Shown: one piece after another, positions 1-8,199 of the stretch
Layout of the letters: every line of letters begins with the position of its first letter
Position numbering within the stretch: position 1 is the first letter of the stretch
Assembly: GCA_003576745.1 (NCBI GenBank)
Contig: QEVR01000001.1
Span: 124,001-188,000, forward strand
Length of the DNA stretch: 64,000 bases
Direction of reading: 5' to 3'
Source of the DNA: Candidatus Uhrbacteria bacterium
GTDB taxonomy: Bacteria; Patescibacteriota; Patescibacteriia; 2-12-FULL-60-25
The notes under the pieces: model-generated
The model's database searches: none
What the model was told of the DNA's origin: nothing
Seen by the model: only the letters and a program-made list of their open reading frames with translations
Translations under genes and position numbers: made by a program

Positions 1-753
1 ATGATCGTGCCACGGCAGAGAAACATGGCGGAGCGCGTCCGCGCGGGCGCTGAAGTCTTTCATGTGCTGAAGGCGCTTCTAAAGAATTCAGGATATCCCA
101 CGACAGTGGGGGATGAAGGGGGATTTGCTCCGAAACTCAAAAACGTAGAAGAGGCTTTCATGCTTCTTGTGAAAGCCATTCGCAAGGCGGGGTATCGTCC
201 CGGCACGGACATTGCGCTCGCAACCGACGTTGCCAGTTCGGAAATGTACGATAAGCGCGATAAAAAATATCATTTCAAAACCGAAAACAAGGTCTATTCC
301 GCAAAGCGTCTTCTCCAGCGGTATCTCGAATGGCAAAAGGCATATCCCCTTATTTTGATCGAAGACCCCTTCGGGGAAGATGACTGGGATTCTTGGAAAA
401 TGGCGCTTCCATCGCTCTCGAAAAAATCCCTTGTCGTCGGCGATGACTTTTTCGTCACGAATGTGAAGAGGCTCAAGCGGGGCATTCAGGAAAAGGCCGC
501 GAATGCAATTCTCATCAAACCGAATCAGATCGGGTCTCTTACCGAGACCGTCGATGCCATTACGACGGCGCAAAAAGCCGGATTTGCCGTTATTATCTCG
601 CACCGTTCCGGTGAAACCGAGGACACGACTATCGCGGATCTCGCCGTGGCATGCAGCGCGGAGCATATCAAGACTGGATCGCTTTCACGGTCAGACCGCG
701 TGGCCAAATATAACCGTCTGCTTGCTATCGAACAGGAAATGGGGAGGGGGTAG
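1..753 (+). CDS. eno: Enolase, C-terminal part (5' end outside window)
   Basis: Enolase converts 2-phosphoglycerate to phosphoenolpyruvate in the cytosol. The first visible codon is the internal Met of the family sequence (QE)FMIVP, so the N-terminal domain lies upstream of the window. Visible family motifs are GDEGGFAP (about residue 38, catalytic Glu), DVASSEMYD, LIEDPFGEDDW and VVGDDFFVTN (metal ligands), LIKPNQIGSLTET (catalytic Lys about residue 173) and SHRSGETEDT (His about 201). The C-terminus is complete. The stop TAG lies in G-rich sequence that continues into an intergenic repeat. It belongs with gpmI and pyk in this window as lower glycolysis. Confidence 0.97.
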   Translation: MIVPRQRNMAERVRAGAEVFHVLKALLKNSGYPTTVGDEGGFAPKLKNVEEAFMLLVKAIRKAGYRPGTDIALATDVASSEMYDKRDKKYHFKTENKVYSAKRLLQRYLEWQKAYPLILIEDPFGEDDWDSWKMALPSLSKKSLVVGDDFFVTNVKRLKRGIQEKAANAILIKPNQIGSLTETVDAITTAQKAGFAVIISHRSGETEDTTIADLAVACSAEHIKTGSLSRSDRVAKYNRLLAIEQEMGRG

Positions 754-960
754 GGATAAGGGAGTCGAAGTGCGTAGGACGTGGTTGCGTAGCGGGGAGC
801 ATAATTCTACCCGAACCCCGTTCCCTTTGCCCTTAGCCCTTGGATCTTCATAAGTTCGTAGGTCCGTAAGACCGTAGGTTTGTAGGATGTGCTGTTCATC
901 CTAAACCCGATCCCCGTAACCAGTAACCCATTCCCTTTGTCCTTTTGCTAATTGCCAATT
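754..960 (+). repeat. Modular intergenic repeat, copy 1
   Basis: This non-coding gap starts with a G-rich 'gtaggg' stretch. The module GCGTAGGACGTGGTTGCGTAG follows, in slightly variable form. Next is the hairpin module GGGGAGCATAATTCTACCC (794-812), a C-rich 'gttccctttgccctt' tract, the exact core GGTCCGTAAGACCGTAGG (861-878), a small hairpin AGGATG-CATCCT and a terminal 'attgccaattgctaa' module. The same modules recur in at least twelve other gaps. The -35 of the putative miaA promoter lies in the last module. Confidence 0.85.
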
Positions 961-979
961 GCTAAAGACTAGCTACAAT
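952..979 (+). promoter_or_regulatory. Putative miaA promoter
   Basis: TTGCCA (952-957), a 16-nt spacer and TACAAT (974-979) resemble a sigma70-type promoter. The -35 box sits in the terminal module of the intergenic repeat. The predicted transcription start is near 986. Confidence 0.45.
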
Positions 980-1044
980 TTTCCCCTTCACCCATCTTCT
1001 CATTGCCAAATCGGAAGTCGCCTGATACGGTTTTCTCAAAGAGT

Positions 1045-2070
1045 ATGAGGCCGCGTTCCCCTAAAAAACAAACATCCCGAACCCGAAGAAAGGTTTCGAG
1101 GCTACACGCGCTCCCGCGCGTGCTTTTTGTGGTAGGGCCTACCGCAAGCGGTAAAACGGATCTCGCCATTACGCTGGCCAAAGAATTTGACGGGGAAATC
1201 ATCAATGCCGATGCGCGGCAGATTTACCGAGGCCTCACCATCGGCACGGGCAAACCCAAGGGCCGACGGGGTGTTTGGGAGGGAAAAAAGGCCTATATCG
1301 TTCAGGGCGTTCCGCATTACTTAATGGATTTTTTACCTCCGGAAGAGCCGTTTTCCGCGCCGGAGTGGAGGACGTCGGCCCTCAAGGCCATACGCGGCAT
1401 TACGGCGCGCCGACATCTGCCGATTGTCGTTGGCGGCACCGGACTCTATCTTTCGTCGCTTATCGATCATTTCCAGTTTCCAGAAGTCAAGGCCCAACCG
1501 GGTCTGCGTTTGGAATACGAACGAAAGCCCTTGGACGACCTTGTGAGGCTTTTGTTGGCGGTAGATCCGGATTCCGGAAATATCGTGGATTTAAAAAATA
1601 AACGCCGAGTCATTCGTGCGCTGGAAGTGGTGACATTCTCCGGAAAAAAATTCTCCGAGGCCCGCCGGCTCGGAGAGCCTCTCGTGGAAGCTCTGCAAAT
1701 CGGCATCGTACGTAGCAAAGAGGAACTATATTCCAGAATCCATGTTTCCATCGAACATATGCTCGAGGAGGGGCTCATCGAAGAGGTCCGTACGCTTATC
1801 AAGAAAGGCGTGTCCGTGGATTCGCCCGGCATGACGGCGATCGGATATCGTGACTTTGTCCGTTATCTTCGCGGTGAATGTTCCTTGGATGAGATTATCG
1901 AGAATTTCAAACAGAAGACGCGCCAATATGCCCGACGGCAGTGGACGTGGTTTAAAAAAGATGACCGCATTCGCTGGGTGACGGATGATGCGGAAGCGGG
2001 GCGCATTGTGCGAGAATGGCTTGGCGAATCGCGCCGTTCGACGCGCCGTTCCTCCCCGCGCGTTTCATGA
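1045..2070 (+). CDS. miaA: tRNA dimethylallyltransferase MiaA
   Basis: MiaA transfers a dimethylallyl group to N6 of A37 in tRNAs that read UNN codons. The protein has a P-loop GPTASGKT (about residues 31-38), the variant NADARQIYRGLTIGTGKP of the family's (A)DSRQxYxxxxIxTxKP substrate motif, GGTGLYLSSL and the C-terminal KQKTRQYARRQWTWF motif. ATG 1045 gives 341 residues. A TTG at 1003 would add 14 residues; neither start has a clear Shine-Dalgarno site. The basic N-terminal tail of about 24 residues before the P-loop region is longer than usual. The 3' end overlaps the converging gatB by 6 nt. Confidence 0.95.
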   Translation: MRPRSPKKQTSRTRRKVSRLHALPRVLFVVGPTASGKTDLAITLAKEFDGEIINADARQIYRGLTIGTGKPKGRRGVWEGKKAYIVQGVPHYLMDFLPPEEPFSAPEWRTSALKAIRGITARRHLPIVVGGTGLYLSSLIDHFQFPEVKAQPGLRLEYERKPLDDLVRLLLAVDPDSGNIVDLKNKRRVIRALEVVTFSGKKFSEARRLGEPLVEALQIGIVRSKEELYSRIHVSIEHMLEEGLIEEVRTLIKKGVSVDSPGMTAIGYRDFVRYLRGECSLDEIIENFKQKTRQYARRQWTWFKKDDRIRWVTDDAEAGRIVREWLGESRRSTRRSSPRVS

Positions 2071-3600
2071 AGTCAGTTCCTTCACGAGCGCTTTTACCTT
2101 TTCCGGATTCGCACGTCCTTCCGTGGCTTTCATGACGCCGCCCACGAACCACATGAGAACGGCTTCTTTGCCGTTTTTAAAGTCCTCGACCTGCTTCGGA
2201 TTTTCGTCAATGAGCCTTTGGACGGTTTTTCGCAATTCCTCCTCGTCCATATTCTGGCCAAGATGGTGTTCCTCCAGCAGATGGGACGGATCCGTCCCTG
2301 TTTCAATCATGAGCGAAAGCAATTTTTGGCCGTTCGCACTGTTTACGTCCCCGTTCAGAAGCATTTTGAGGAACTCCGCAAAGTCCTCGGGCGTGATTTT
2401 CAGCTGATGTATGGCCATGTTCCGTTCCGAGAGCTGACCGGCTAGCTTGCTGGTGAGCCAGCCGCCTGCATGTTTTGCAAGCTTCTTTTTTTGTTCGTCG
2501 AGGATATCCCCGCCGGTTTTTCCATCGCGATCGTCCATGGCGCCTAGCCAGGCTCCAAGCTCGCTCATGACGTTTTCCGCGTAGTCAGCCCATCCATCGT
2601 TCGCCACGAAGAACCGCGTATCTTCCTTGCCGAACCCCCACTCCTCCATGAGACGCTGTCTTTTGTTCGCCGGGAGTTCGGGGATTTCCGCCTTCATGCG
2701 CTCACGGATTTCCGTAAGATCTATCGGTGGAAGATCGGGTTCCGGGAAGTACCGATAGTCCGCCGACCCTTCTTTGAGCCTTTGTTCAATCGTTACGCCG
2801 CGATTTTCATCCCAGCCGCGCGTGCTTTGTACAGGCGGCGTATGGGATTCGTACAGGTCCGTCTGGCGTTCGATTTCATGCTTGAGTGCGCGCTCCACCG
2901 CACGGAATGAATTCAAATTTTTTACTTCAATTTTCGCATTGAAGCCGCTTTGCGCAAAAGAGCCGTCCTCATTCACCGGCATGAGCGAGATGTTTGCGTC
3001 GCATCGCATTTGCCCCTTTTCCATATCCGCATCCGATACCCCGATGCTCCGCAGGAGCGTCCGCAGTTCCTGCAAAAACGCCTTCGCTTCCGACGGGGAA
3101 CGGAAGTCCGGCTCCGTTACGATTTCCAAGAGTGGCGTACCTGCGCGATTATAGTCCACGAGGGTAGCGGAGCCGTCCGGCGAATGGACATTCTTTGCGG
3201 CATCTTCTTCCAAATGCGCGCGCGTTATTCCAACGCGCAATGACAACCGCGGGGCATGCGGGTCATCGATCTCGATATCCACGAACCCCTTTCCGCATAC
3301 CGGCTCATCGAATTGCGAAATTTGATACCCTTTCGGGAGATCCGGATAAAAATAGTTCTTCCGGTCGAATTTGCAGGTGTCGGGAATCTCGCAATGCATG
3401 GCAAGTCCGGCTTTTACGGCAAGCTCAAGCGCTCGCCGATTGAGCGCGGGAAGAGCTCCGGGCTGACCCGTGCTCACGGCATTCATGGCCGTATTCGGAT
3501 CGCCTTCGCCCTCGTTGATGTTTGCGTCGCTCGAGAAGAGCTTTGAAGCAGTTTTTAACTGGACATGGACTTCCAGGCCGATAATTGGGACGTATTTCAT
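2065..3600 (-). CDS. gatB: Asp-tRNA(Asn)/Glu-tRNA(Gln) amidotransferase subunit B
   Basis: GatB is the tRNA-binding, kinase-like subunit of the GatCAB complex, which converts Glu-tRNA(Gln) or Asp-tRNA(Asn) to the amidated forms. The 511-residue length is about normal. Family motifs include GLEVHVQLKTASKLF at the N-terminus, DRKNYFYPDLPKGYQISQ, TLVDYNRAGTPLLEIVTEPD, GQMRCDANIS and RYFPEPDLPP. The C-terminal half is the GatB/YqeY helical domain that contacts the tRNA. A separate YqeY-like protein is encoded at 29687. gatA and gatC are not in the window. The gene converges on and overlaps miaA at the 3' end. Confidence 0.97.
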   Translation of the reverse strand: MKYVPIIGLEVHVQLKTASKLFSSDANINEGEGDPNTAMNAVSTGQPGALPALNRRALELAVKAGLAMHCEIPDTCKFDRKNYFYPDLPKGYQISQFDEPVCGKGFVDIEIDDPHAPRLSLRVGITRAHLEEDAAKNVHSPDGSATLVDYNRAGTPLLEIVTEPDFRSPSEAKAFLQELRTLLRSIGVSDADMEKGQMRCDANISLMPVNEDGSFAQSGFNAKIEVKNLNSFRAVERALKHEIERQTDLYESHTPPVQSTRGWDENRGVTIEQRLKEGSADYRYFPEPDLPPIDLTEIRERMKAEIPELPANKRQRLMEEWGFGKEDTRFFVANDGWADYAENVMSELGAWLGAMDDRDGKTGGDILDEQKKKLAKHAGGWLTSKLAGQLSERNMAIHQLKITPEDFAEFLKMLLNGDVNSANGQKLLSLMIETGTDPSHLLEEHHLGQNMDEEELRKTVQRLIDENPKQVEDFKNGKEAVLMWFVGGVMKATEGRANPEKVKALVKELTS

Positions 3601-3710
3601 GAAGGAAAGCGTAGCCTAGCTAAGACGGAGAGGCAAGCGTGTCCGGGCGGCATTTGTTGACAGCAGAGCGGTTCCGATATAGCGTTTCCGTCCTGGAAAG
3701 GAGGCTGGAC

Positions 3711-3935
3711 ATGCATGCGTACCTTCTTATGGTGGACTGGGAGGATGAAGCGCGTCGCGCGCTGGATCCTGAATCGCCGTTCTGCTTTGGGCCGTATGAT
3801 ACGGTGGAAGATGCGAACCGAGAAAAGGACAGAATATTGAAACGCAATGAGGACGACACTCATCCGGATCGTCTTTTATGCACCATCCGGCCGCTCATGC
3901 GCCCTTCGGTTTTGCCGGGCTTCCTGTCCCCCTGA
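3711..3935 (+). CDS. Small hypothetical protein (74 aa)
   Basis: No family is recognised. The open frame extends back to 3639, but AAAGGAGG (3697-3704) lies 6 nt before ATG 3711, one of the strongest ribosome-binding sites in the window, so this start is preferred. The protein is soluble and acidic in the middle (VDWEDEARRALDPES) with a PYDTVEDANREKDR segment, and it lacks membrane segments. It stands alone and is followed by a rho-independent terminator, which supports a monocistronic transcript. Confidence 0.65.
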   Translation: MHAYLLMVDWEDEARRALDPESPFCFGPYDTVEDANREKDRILKRNEDDTHPDRLLCTIRPLMRPSVLPGFLSP

Positions 3936-3972
3936 TTCCTCGTTGATCCCAGGAACGCGGGATCGATCGCGC

Positions 3973-4003
3973 AAAGGGCGACCCATACGGGCCGCCCTTT
4001 TTC
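3973..4003 (+). terminator. Rho-independent terminator
   Basis: AAAGGGCGACCC, loop ATAC and GGGCCGCCCTTT form a 12-bp stem with one mismatch, followed by TT. It lies 38 nt after the small gene at 3711. Confidence 0.75.
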
Positions 4004-4019
4004 ATTTGCGCACGTTGTC

Positions 4020-4772
4020 TTATTCCTGCGCGCCACGGAGGGCTTTATAGAGTTTGACCTGATACAGGAAGAAGAGCGGAATAAATGCCGCTTGGATGAT
4101 ATTCGCGATGATCGAAAAAATAGCTGCGACGGCCGGGGTCCCTTGCGGATCCGGATTCATGAGTGCTTCGTATTTTCCGCCCCCGGCGACGAGTCCGACG
4201 AGCCAGAGAGCGGCAAAAGTGGCGATCATCATAAGGGCGCCGAACACGACAGCACCGGCGATTTGTCTCCATAGCACCCCCCAGAAACGATTTTTCGTTA
4301 ATGTCCAGGAATCCGCGAGTGCGGTGCGCCCCCGTTTATTCTTGTCAATGAACGACAATTGAGCGAAACCCACGCGTACGCCGACATACACTCCCGGCAA
4401 TACCAAGAGGAGTGTGGCGCCGAGTGTGGCAAGTCCTGCCAGAACGGCGACAAGCAGGAATGGCCAAAAGAGTTTTATGGCATCTCTCGGCGTCTGTTTT
4501 GAGACCTTTTGTTTTGCATCAAGCGCAAAGCATACCTGATACAGCATGATGGTGGCCCAGACGGTGACGGCAATTCCTGCAACCCATCCGATAACGGAAA
4601 GAGCGCCATACAAATTCACATCGCCTTTTGAAGGGAAAAAAAGGTACAAGACTTGCAGCAAGCCAGCAAGAATGAACCATGCCGCATATCGCACGGTCGT
4701 TTCCCAGGTTTTGAGAAACATTTGCCAGGTGTCTTTTATGAGCTGGCCTGCGCCGAGAAATGGTTTAGACAT
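4020..4772 (-). CDS. Multi-pass membrane protein (YciC/DUF975-like)
   Basis: This is a membrane protein of 250 residues with about six hydrophobic segments (for example YAAWFILAGLLQVLYLFF, VIGWVAGIAVTVWATIMLY, LFWPFLLVAVLAGLATLGA, IAGAVVFGALMMIATFAAL and a C-terminal pair). The central motif LPGVYVGVRVGFAQLSFID...ALADSWTLTKNRFW is typical of the uncharacterised bacterial families with a 'glycerophosphodiesterase membrane domain-like' fold, such as YciC and DUF975. No function can be assigned. The frame extends to 4790, but that codon lies inside the putative -10 box, so ATG 4772 (MSKPFLGAG) is chosen. This makes the mRNA nearly leaderless. Confidence 0.75.
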   Translation of the reverse strand: MSKPFLGAGQLIKDTWQMFLKTWETTVRYAAWFILAGLLQVLYLFFPSKGDVNLYGALSVIGWVAGIAVTVWATIMLYQVCFALDAKQKVSKQTPRDAIKLFWPFLLVAVLAGLATLGATLLLVLPGVYVGVRVGFAQLSFIDKNKRGRTALADSWTLTKNRFWGVLWRQIAGAVVFGALMMIATFAALWLVGLVAGGGKYEALMNPDPQGTPAVAAIFSIIANIIQAAFIPLFFLYQVKLYKALRGAQE

Positions 4773-4780
4773 ATGTAGCG

Positions 4781-4789
4781 AGTATAACA
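4781..4789 (-). promoter_or_regulatory. Extended -10 promoter of membrane protein gene
   Basis: Read on the minus strand, TGTTATACT is an extended -10 element (TGnTATACT). It lies 8 nt before the ATG at 4772 and predicts a nearly leaderless transcript. Confidence 0.55.
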
Positions 4790-4794
4790 CGGTA

Positions 4795-4945
4795 CAGGAG
4801 GTGGGGAGTAGGAAGTGGGGTTACGTAGTACGTAGTTGCGTAGGGGGTGCATAATTCTCCCGGGACCCCGTTCCCTTTGCCCTTTGCCCTTTTACTAATT
4901 GCCAACATCTCCCATCGACAATCTTCCACATAACCTGCCATTCCG
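4795..4945 (+). repeat. Modular intergenic repeat, copy 2
   Basis: The modules are in the usual order: G-rich 'gtggggagtaggaagtgggg', 'acgtagtacgtagttgcgtag', the hairpin module GGGGGTGCATAATTCTCCC (4843-4861), a C-rich 'ccgttccctttgccctttgccc' tract and 'ctaattgcca'. It reads in plus orientation although both flanking genes are on the minus strand. Confidence 0.8.
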
Positions 4946-4951
4946 TATCCC

Positions 4952-5635
4952 CTACGAGGAAAGGGGAGGGAGCAGTGGTTTGACCGTGTTCCAGACTTGC
5001 TCGTGGATGTCGTCTATCGGTAAGAGTACGCCATTCGTGGTGCATTCCACGACCTCCCACTGTTCGACTTCGTCCATAGCCGGTAGCTGCATATACGCCA
5101 CTTCCGCAGCTTTCAGATGCTCGAGAGATGCCTGGTGGATGTCCTTTTTTGTCTGGTCGCGCGCGGACGCGAGCTGCTGGCCGATTTCTGCAGGGACGTG
5201 GAGGAGCAGCGTGAGATCGGGTTTCGGGATGCTGAGCATCCGGTACTCGAAGTCATTCAACCATGTGAGGAAGGCGCGTCGGGATGTCTCGTCTTTCAGT
5301 TTCCCCATTTGGTGGCCTTTGTTCGCGGACACATAGCGGTTGGAAACAAGAATAACGCCTTCGTCGAGAAGGCGCTTGAGACGCGCGGCGTCGTCAAATC
5401 GGTCAAGCGCGTAAAAGACCGAAGCGGTATATGGCCCAATATCTTCCGCCGATCCGTACTCGCCCGCGAGATATCGTTCCACAAAATACGCGGACGGTTT
5501 TCCATAGCGCGGAAAATCGACCATTTCCGCGCGGTATCCTTCGCCCTTCAGGCGTTCATAGAGCCTGTTTGTCTGGACGGTTTTGCCTGACCCGTCTGTT
5601 CCGTCAATGGCGATAAAAAATCCTTTTTTCCTCAT
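4952..5635 (-). CDS. tmk: Thymidylate kinase
   Basis: Tmk phosphorylates dTMP to dTDP. The 227-residue protein starts with the P-loop IAIDGTDGSGKT (about residues 8-19), has the DFPRYGKPSAYFVERYLAGEYG substrate region, DRF(DD) and the VSNRYVSANKGHQ segment that corresponds to the conserved DRY region, and PDLTLLLHVP. Its start overlaps the stop of the upstream ThyX gene by 4 nt (ATGA), so it is translationally coupled to dTMP synthesis. Its 3' end abuts intergenic repeat copy 2. Confidence 0.93.
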   Translation of the reverse strand: MRKKGFFIAIDGTDGSGKTVQTNRLYERLKGEGYRAEMVDFPRYGKPSAYFVERYLAGEYGSAEDIGPYTASVFYALDRFDDAARLKRLLDEGVILVSNRYVSANKGHQMGKLKDETSRRAFLTWLNDFEYRMLSIPKPDLTLLLHVPAEIGQQLASARDQTKKDIHQASLEHLKAAEVAYMQLPAMDEVEQWEVVECTTNGVLLPIDDIHEQVWNTVKPLLPPLSS

Positions 5636-6951
5636 GCGGTTTGTTCGCTGTGTTTTTTGGTGATGTCCTGCAAACCTCGTCGGATATCCCAGTCGTCCGC
5701 ATCCAGGTCCGCATGCAGAACAAGATTCGGGAATCGTTCTTTGAGCCGAGCTGCCATACCGTGCGCAATGCGGCGCATGGTAGGGTGCACGGTCTTCCCC
5801 GAGCGGAGCTCGACGACATACACGGTTGCCGGCAACCCATAGCTTACCTTACAGGGAACAGCAAAGCCCATGGCGAAATAATATTGTTTCGTTTCCGGCG
5901 AGGCATCAAGCTCAAGAATGTCCTTCAGCTGCTCCTGGATAAGGCGTTCCGCCTGCCTGCGCAAATCTTCCGGCAATTGCTCCAGATACCACGGGTGGAA
6001 TCCATACTCGCCGGTAATAAGCGGCATGCGGCAGACCCCGTTCCGGTGGCGTTGAAGATCACGGAACGAACCGAAATCAAGAAGGAATTCAAATGTCAGT
6101 GGACCGAGTTCGGAAAGGAAATGCGGCAGATTCGTTTTCGGCGGACGCCGCGTGATCAGGTCTTCATACCGTTTGAGCTGTTCCGGGCCGATCATGGTGG
6201 AACAGACGACGCGGTGGCTCACGCCGTGCGACGGGCGATAGTACATATAGTCTCTCCCTGCGTCCTCATAGTATGCCTCGGTTTCCTCGTATCGTTTGTG
6301 GCTGAAGCTGTTCGGATAGCGTTCGAGGAGCCGCGCATGCATGTCATGCGCCAGCGAACGGATTTCCGGCAGGGGATGGTGGCGAAGCAACGCCAATTTG
6401 TCGGCGCCCTGGCGGAGATTTGTGTGCCAGGAGAGCTGCGTTGTAACGCCGGCCGGGAGAAAACTTCGAAGGACGTCGAATGTTCTCGCCTTGATCGCCT
6501 TGTCGTATACCGGTTCTTTTTCATCTTCCTTTCTGGGGTATAAGCGACGCAGATGATCGGAAACTCGGTTTTGGCTAGAAATATAAAATTCCATCCAGCG
6601 CTTCAGGATGGCATCCGATGCACGGGTTCCGACGGGATCCAGGATAGCCTGTTTGGACATGTCGATATACCGCGTGCTCGTTTCCTGCCCGGAGTAAAGA
6701 GGCCAATCCTGAATGGCCTTTGCCGCGAGCATGCTCACGCCTTCGATAAACAGAGTGGTACTGCCACAGTCCGCAATGCTTGCATGGCCGTAATTCACGT
6801 AATACGTCTCCATGAATTTTCCGGATCCGGAGCTCTTTACCTTTTCTGCGTGGGTTTCAACGCTTTCCGCGGAGCGCGAATACAGCGCCTGCATCATGGC
6901 CACGTCCTGCGGATTGAATTCGTCGTAGACGAAGAGTTTTGCGATATGCAT
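5632..6951 (-). CDS. thyX: Tandem two-domain flavin-dependent thymidylate synthase (ThyX)
   Basis: ThyX makes dTMP from dUMP with FAD and methylene-tetrahydrofolate. Usual ThyX proteins are about 220-250 residues; this one is 439 and appears to be two ThyX domains in tandem. The N-half has YGHASIAD (54-61), SGQETSTRY (87-95, matching the SxNExSxRY part of the signature) and the ThyX-like LPAGVTTQLSWHTNLRQ...EIR. The C-half has LQRHRNGV (299-306, the RHR part), MGFAVPCKVSYGLP and ELRSGKTVHPTMRRIA. The N-half lacks RHR (DWP at that place). The C-half lacks the Ser and Arg (Leu311 and Thr313). The active-site residues are therefore divided between the halves. It is coupled to tmk and is the only thymidylate synthase in the window. 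Confidence 0.85.
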   Translation of the reverse strand: MHIAKLFVYDEFNPQDVAMMQALYSRSAESVETHAEKVKSSGSGKFMETYYVNYGHASIADCGSTTLFIEGVSMLAAKAIQDWPLYSGQETSTRYIDMSKQAILDPVGTRASDAILKRWMEFYISSQNRVSDHLRRLYPRKEDEKEPVYDKAIKARTFDVLRSFLPAGVTTQLSWHTNLRQGADKLALLRHHPLPEIRSLAHDMHARLLERYPNSFSHKRYEETEAYYEDAGRDYMYYRPSHGVSHRVVCSTMIGPEQLKRYEDLITRRPPKTNLPHFLSELGPLTFEFLLDFGSFRDLQRHRNGVCRMPLITGEYGFHPWYLEQLPEDLRRQAERLIQEQLKDILELDASPETKQYYFAMGFAVPCKVSYGLPATVYVVELRSGKTVHPTMRRIAHGMAARLKERFPNLVLHADLDADDWDIRRGLQDITKKHSEQTA

Positions 6952-7014
6952 GCCTGTGGATGAAACGCGTACGGCCTGACCTTAGCAAGCTGTCCCCGAA
7001 AATGCCAACAATGT

Positions 7015-7449
7015 TTATCCGTAGCCTCCCGTGCTTCCGAAACCGCCACGACTCCGTTCCGCCGCCGTTCCCTCTACGAAGGTCACGCGCGGGCGGGGAA
7101 GCACGATTCCCTGGGCAAGCCGGCTGCCAGCCAACACCTTCACGTCGGTATCTTGCGGATTGAAAAGGTAAATGTGGCATTCGTCCTCCGGTCCGCAATA
7201 ATCGGCATCGAGCACACCCACTTGATTCGCGAGGGTGAGACCGAATTTTTTGAACAAGCTCGAACGCGCCATGATGAGGAGTACATGGTCCTCCGGAATG
7301 CCAAAAACCAGACCTGTGCGGAGAAAAGCGGTGCCTCGCGAAGGAATAACGGCATCTTCGATAATCGTGAGATCGAATGCCGCGGCACCGTCTGTTTGAT
7401 AGGCCGGAATCACGGCTCGTGGGTCAATTTTCGTGATACGGACGTCCAT
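7015..7449 (-). CDS. dut: dUTP diphosphatase
   Basis: Dut hydrolyses dUTP to dUMP plus diphosphate, giving ThyX its substrate and keeping uracil out of DNA. The 144-residue trimeric-type dUTPase has the five family motifs in order: AAAFDL (motif I), ARSSLFKKFG (II), GVLDADYCG (III, with the catalytic Asp), a degenerate SRLAQGIV (IV) and the C-terminal RGGFGSTGGYG (V, the P-loop-like lid). It lies between the ThyX gene and a nucleotide-kinase-like gene on the same strand. Confidence 0.95.
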   Translation of the reverse strand: MDVRITKIDPRAVIPAYQTDGAAAFDLTIIEDAVIPSRGTAFLRTGLVFGIPEDHVLLIMARSSLFKKFGLTLANQVGVLDADYCGPEDECHIYLFNPQDTDVKVLAGSRLAQGIVLPRPRVTFVEGTAAERSRGGFGSTGGYG

Positions 7450-7463
7450 AGGTCGGTACGCGT

Positions 7464-8033
7464 CTAGGAATATTTTTGAATGCCGAGGTCAGCAAGGATG
7501 CCATCGATTTTTTGTTCCAGCTCTTTCGTAGTCCCGTTATTGTCGATTCGATAATCGGCCTGTTTCATGACCTCCGGAATCGTGATTTCCGTCGGCGCAT
7601 TTTCCTTTTCGAGGAATTCTTCCCATGCGGTATTCCGGTCATCGGATTTTTCCCTGCGCCCTCGCATCCGTGTAAATCGGATTTTTGGGTCTGCATCAAT
7701 GCCGACAAGCCTGAAGCGCTTCATGGTCTTGAACCGTTCGAGATCTCCGGTTCTCCGTATGCCATCCACGAGCATGAGCTGTTCTTCCATGCGTTCTACA
7801 TCATGCGCTACGGCACGGGACAGAGCTTCTTCGCCGAATTCTTTTCGGATCGCGATGCTCATCTTGATCATGTTCTGTTTTGATTTCTCCATGTTCATGG
7901 CCTCGAGCGCCCGCGCGAGATAGTCGCTGAATGTGATATGAACGCCGCCATATGTCCGGACAATATAGTCCGCGGCATAGGTTTTGCCGGAGGCATTGGT
8001 GCCGATAAGGCCGATGATGTACGCAGATCGCAT
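7464..8033 (-). CDS. P-loop nucleotide kinase (UPF0200/dephospho-CoA-kinase-like)
   Basis: The 189-residue protein has a Walker A motif GLIGTNASGKT (about residues 8-18), then FSDYLARAL, IRKEFGEEALSR, VDGIRRTGDLERFK, FRLVGIDADPKIRFTRMRGR and a final DYRIDNNGTTKELE. This arrangement matches the archaeal-type UPF0200/dephospho-CoA-kinase-like P-loop family. Its place between dut and dcd suggests a deoxynucleoside-monophosphate substrate, but that is inference from context. CoA metabolism remains an alternative. Confidence 0.75.
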   Translation of the reverse strand: MRSAYIIGLIGTNASGKTYAADYIVRTYGGVHITFSDYLARALEAMNMEKSKQNMIKMSIAIRKEFGEEALSRAVAHDVERMEEQLMLVDGIRRTGDLERFKTMKRFRLVGIDADPKIRFTRMRGRREKSDDRNTAWEEFLEKENAPTEITIPEVMKQADYRIDNNGTTKELEQKIDGILADLGIQKYS

Positions 8034-8040
8034 GGGGAAG

Positions 8041-8195
8041 AGAGTCGCGGGTTATGTGTCGTGAGGGATGCGGGAAGTTGCGAAGGACGTCGTTGCGCAG
8101 GAAGCGGGCCATGGGCCATGCGCCGTGAGTCATGCGCCTTGCGCCTCGTAACCCGAACCCCGATCCCCATAACCCGTTCCTTTGCCCTCCTTGTA
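8041..8195 (+). repeat. Modular intergenic repeat, copy 3 (degenerate)
   Basis: It shows the 'gggaagttgcgaaggacgtcgttgcg' module, 'gggccatgcgccgtgagtcatgcgcc' and 'cgtaacccgaaccccgatccccataacccgttcctttgccc'. The AGCATAATTCTCCCC hairpin module is missing. It lies between two minus-strand genes. Confidence 0.7.
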
Positions 8196-8199
8196 AATA

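Noticed and set aside
1..3. ATG at position 1 as the true enolase start
   Set aside because: The codon corresponds to the internal Met of the conserved QEFMIVP segment, so the gene begins upstream of the window.
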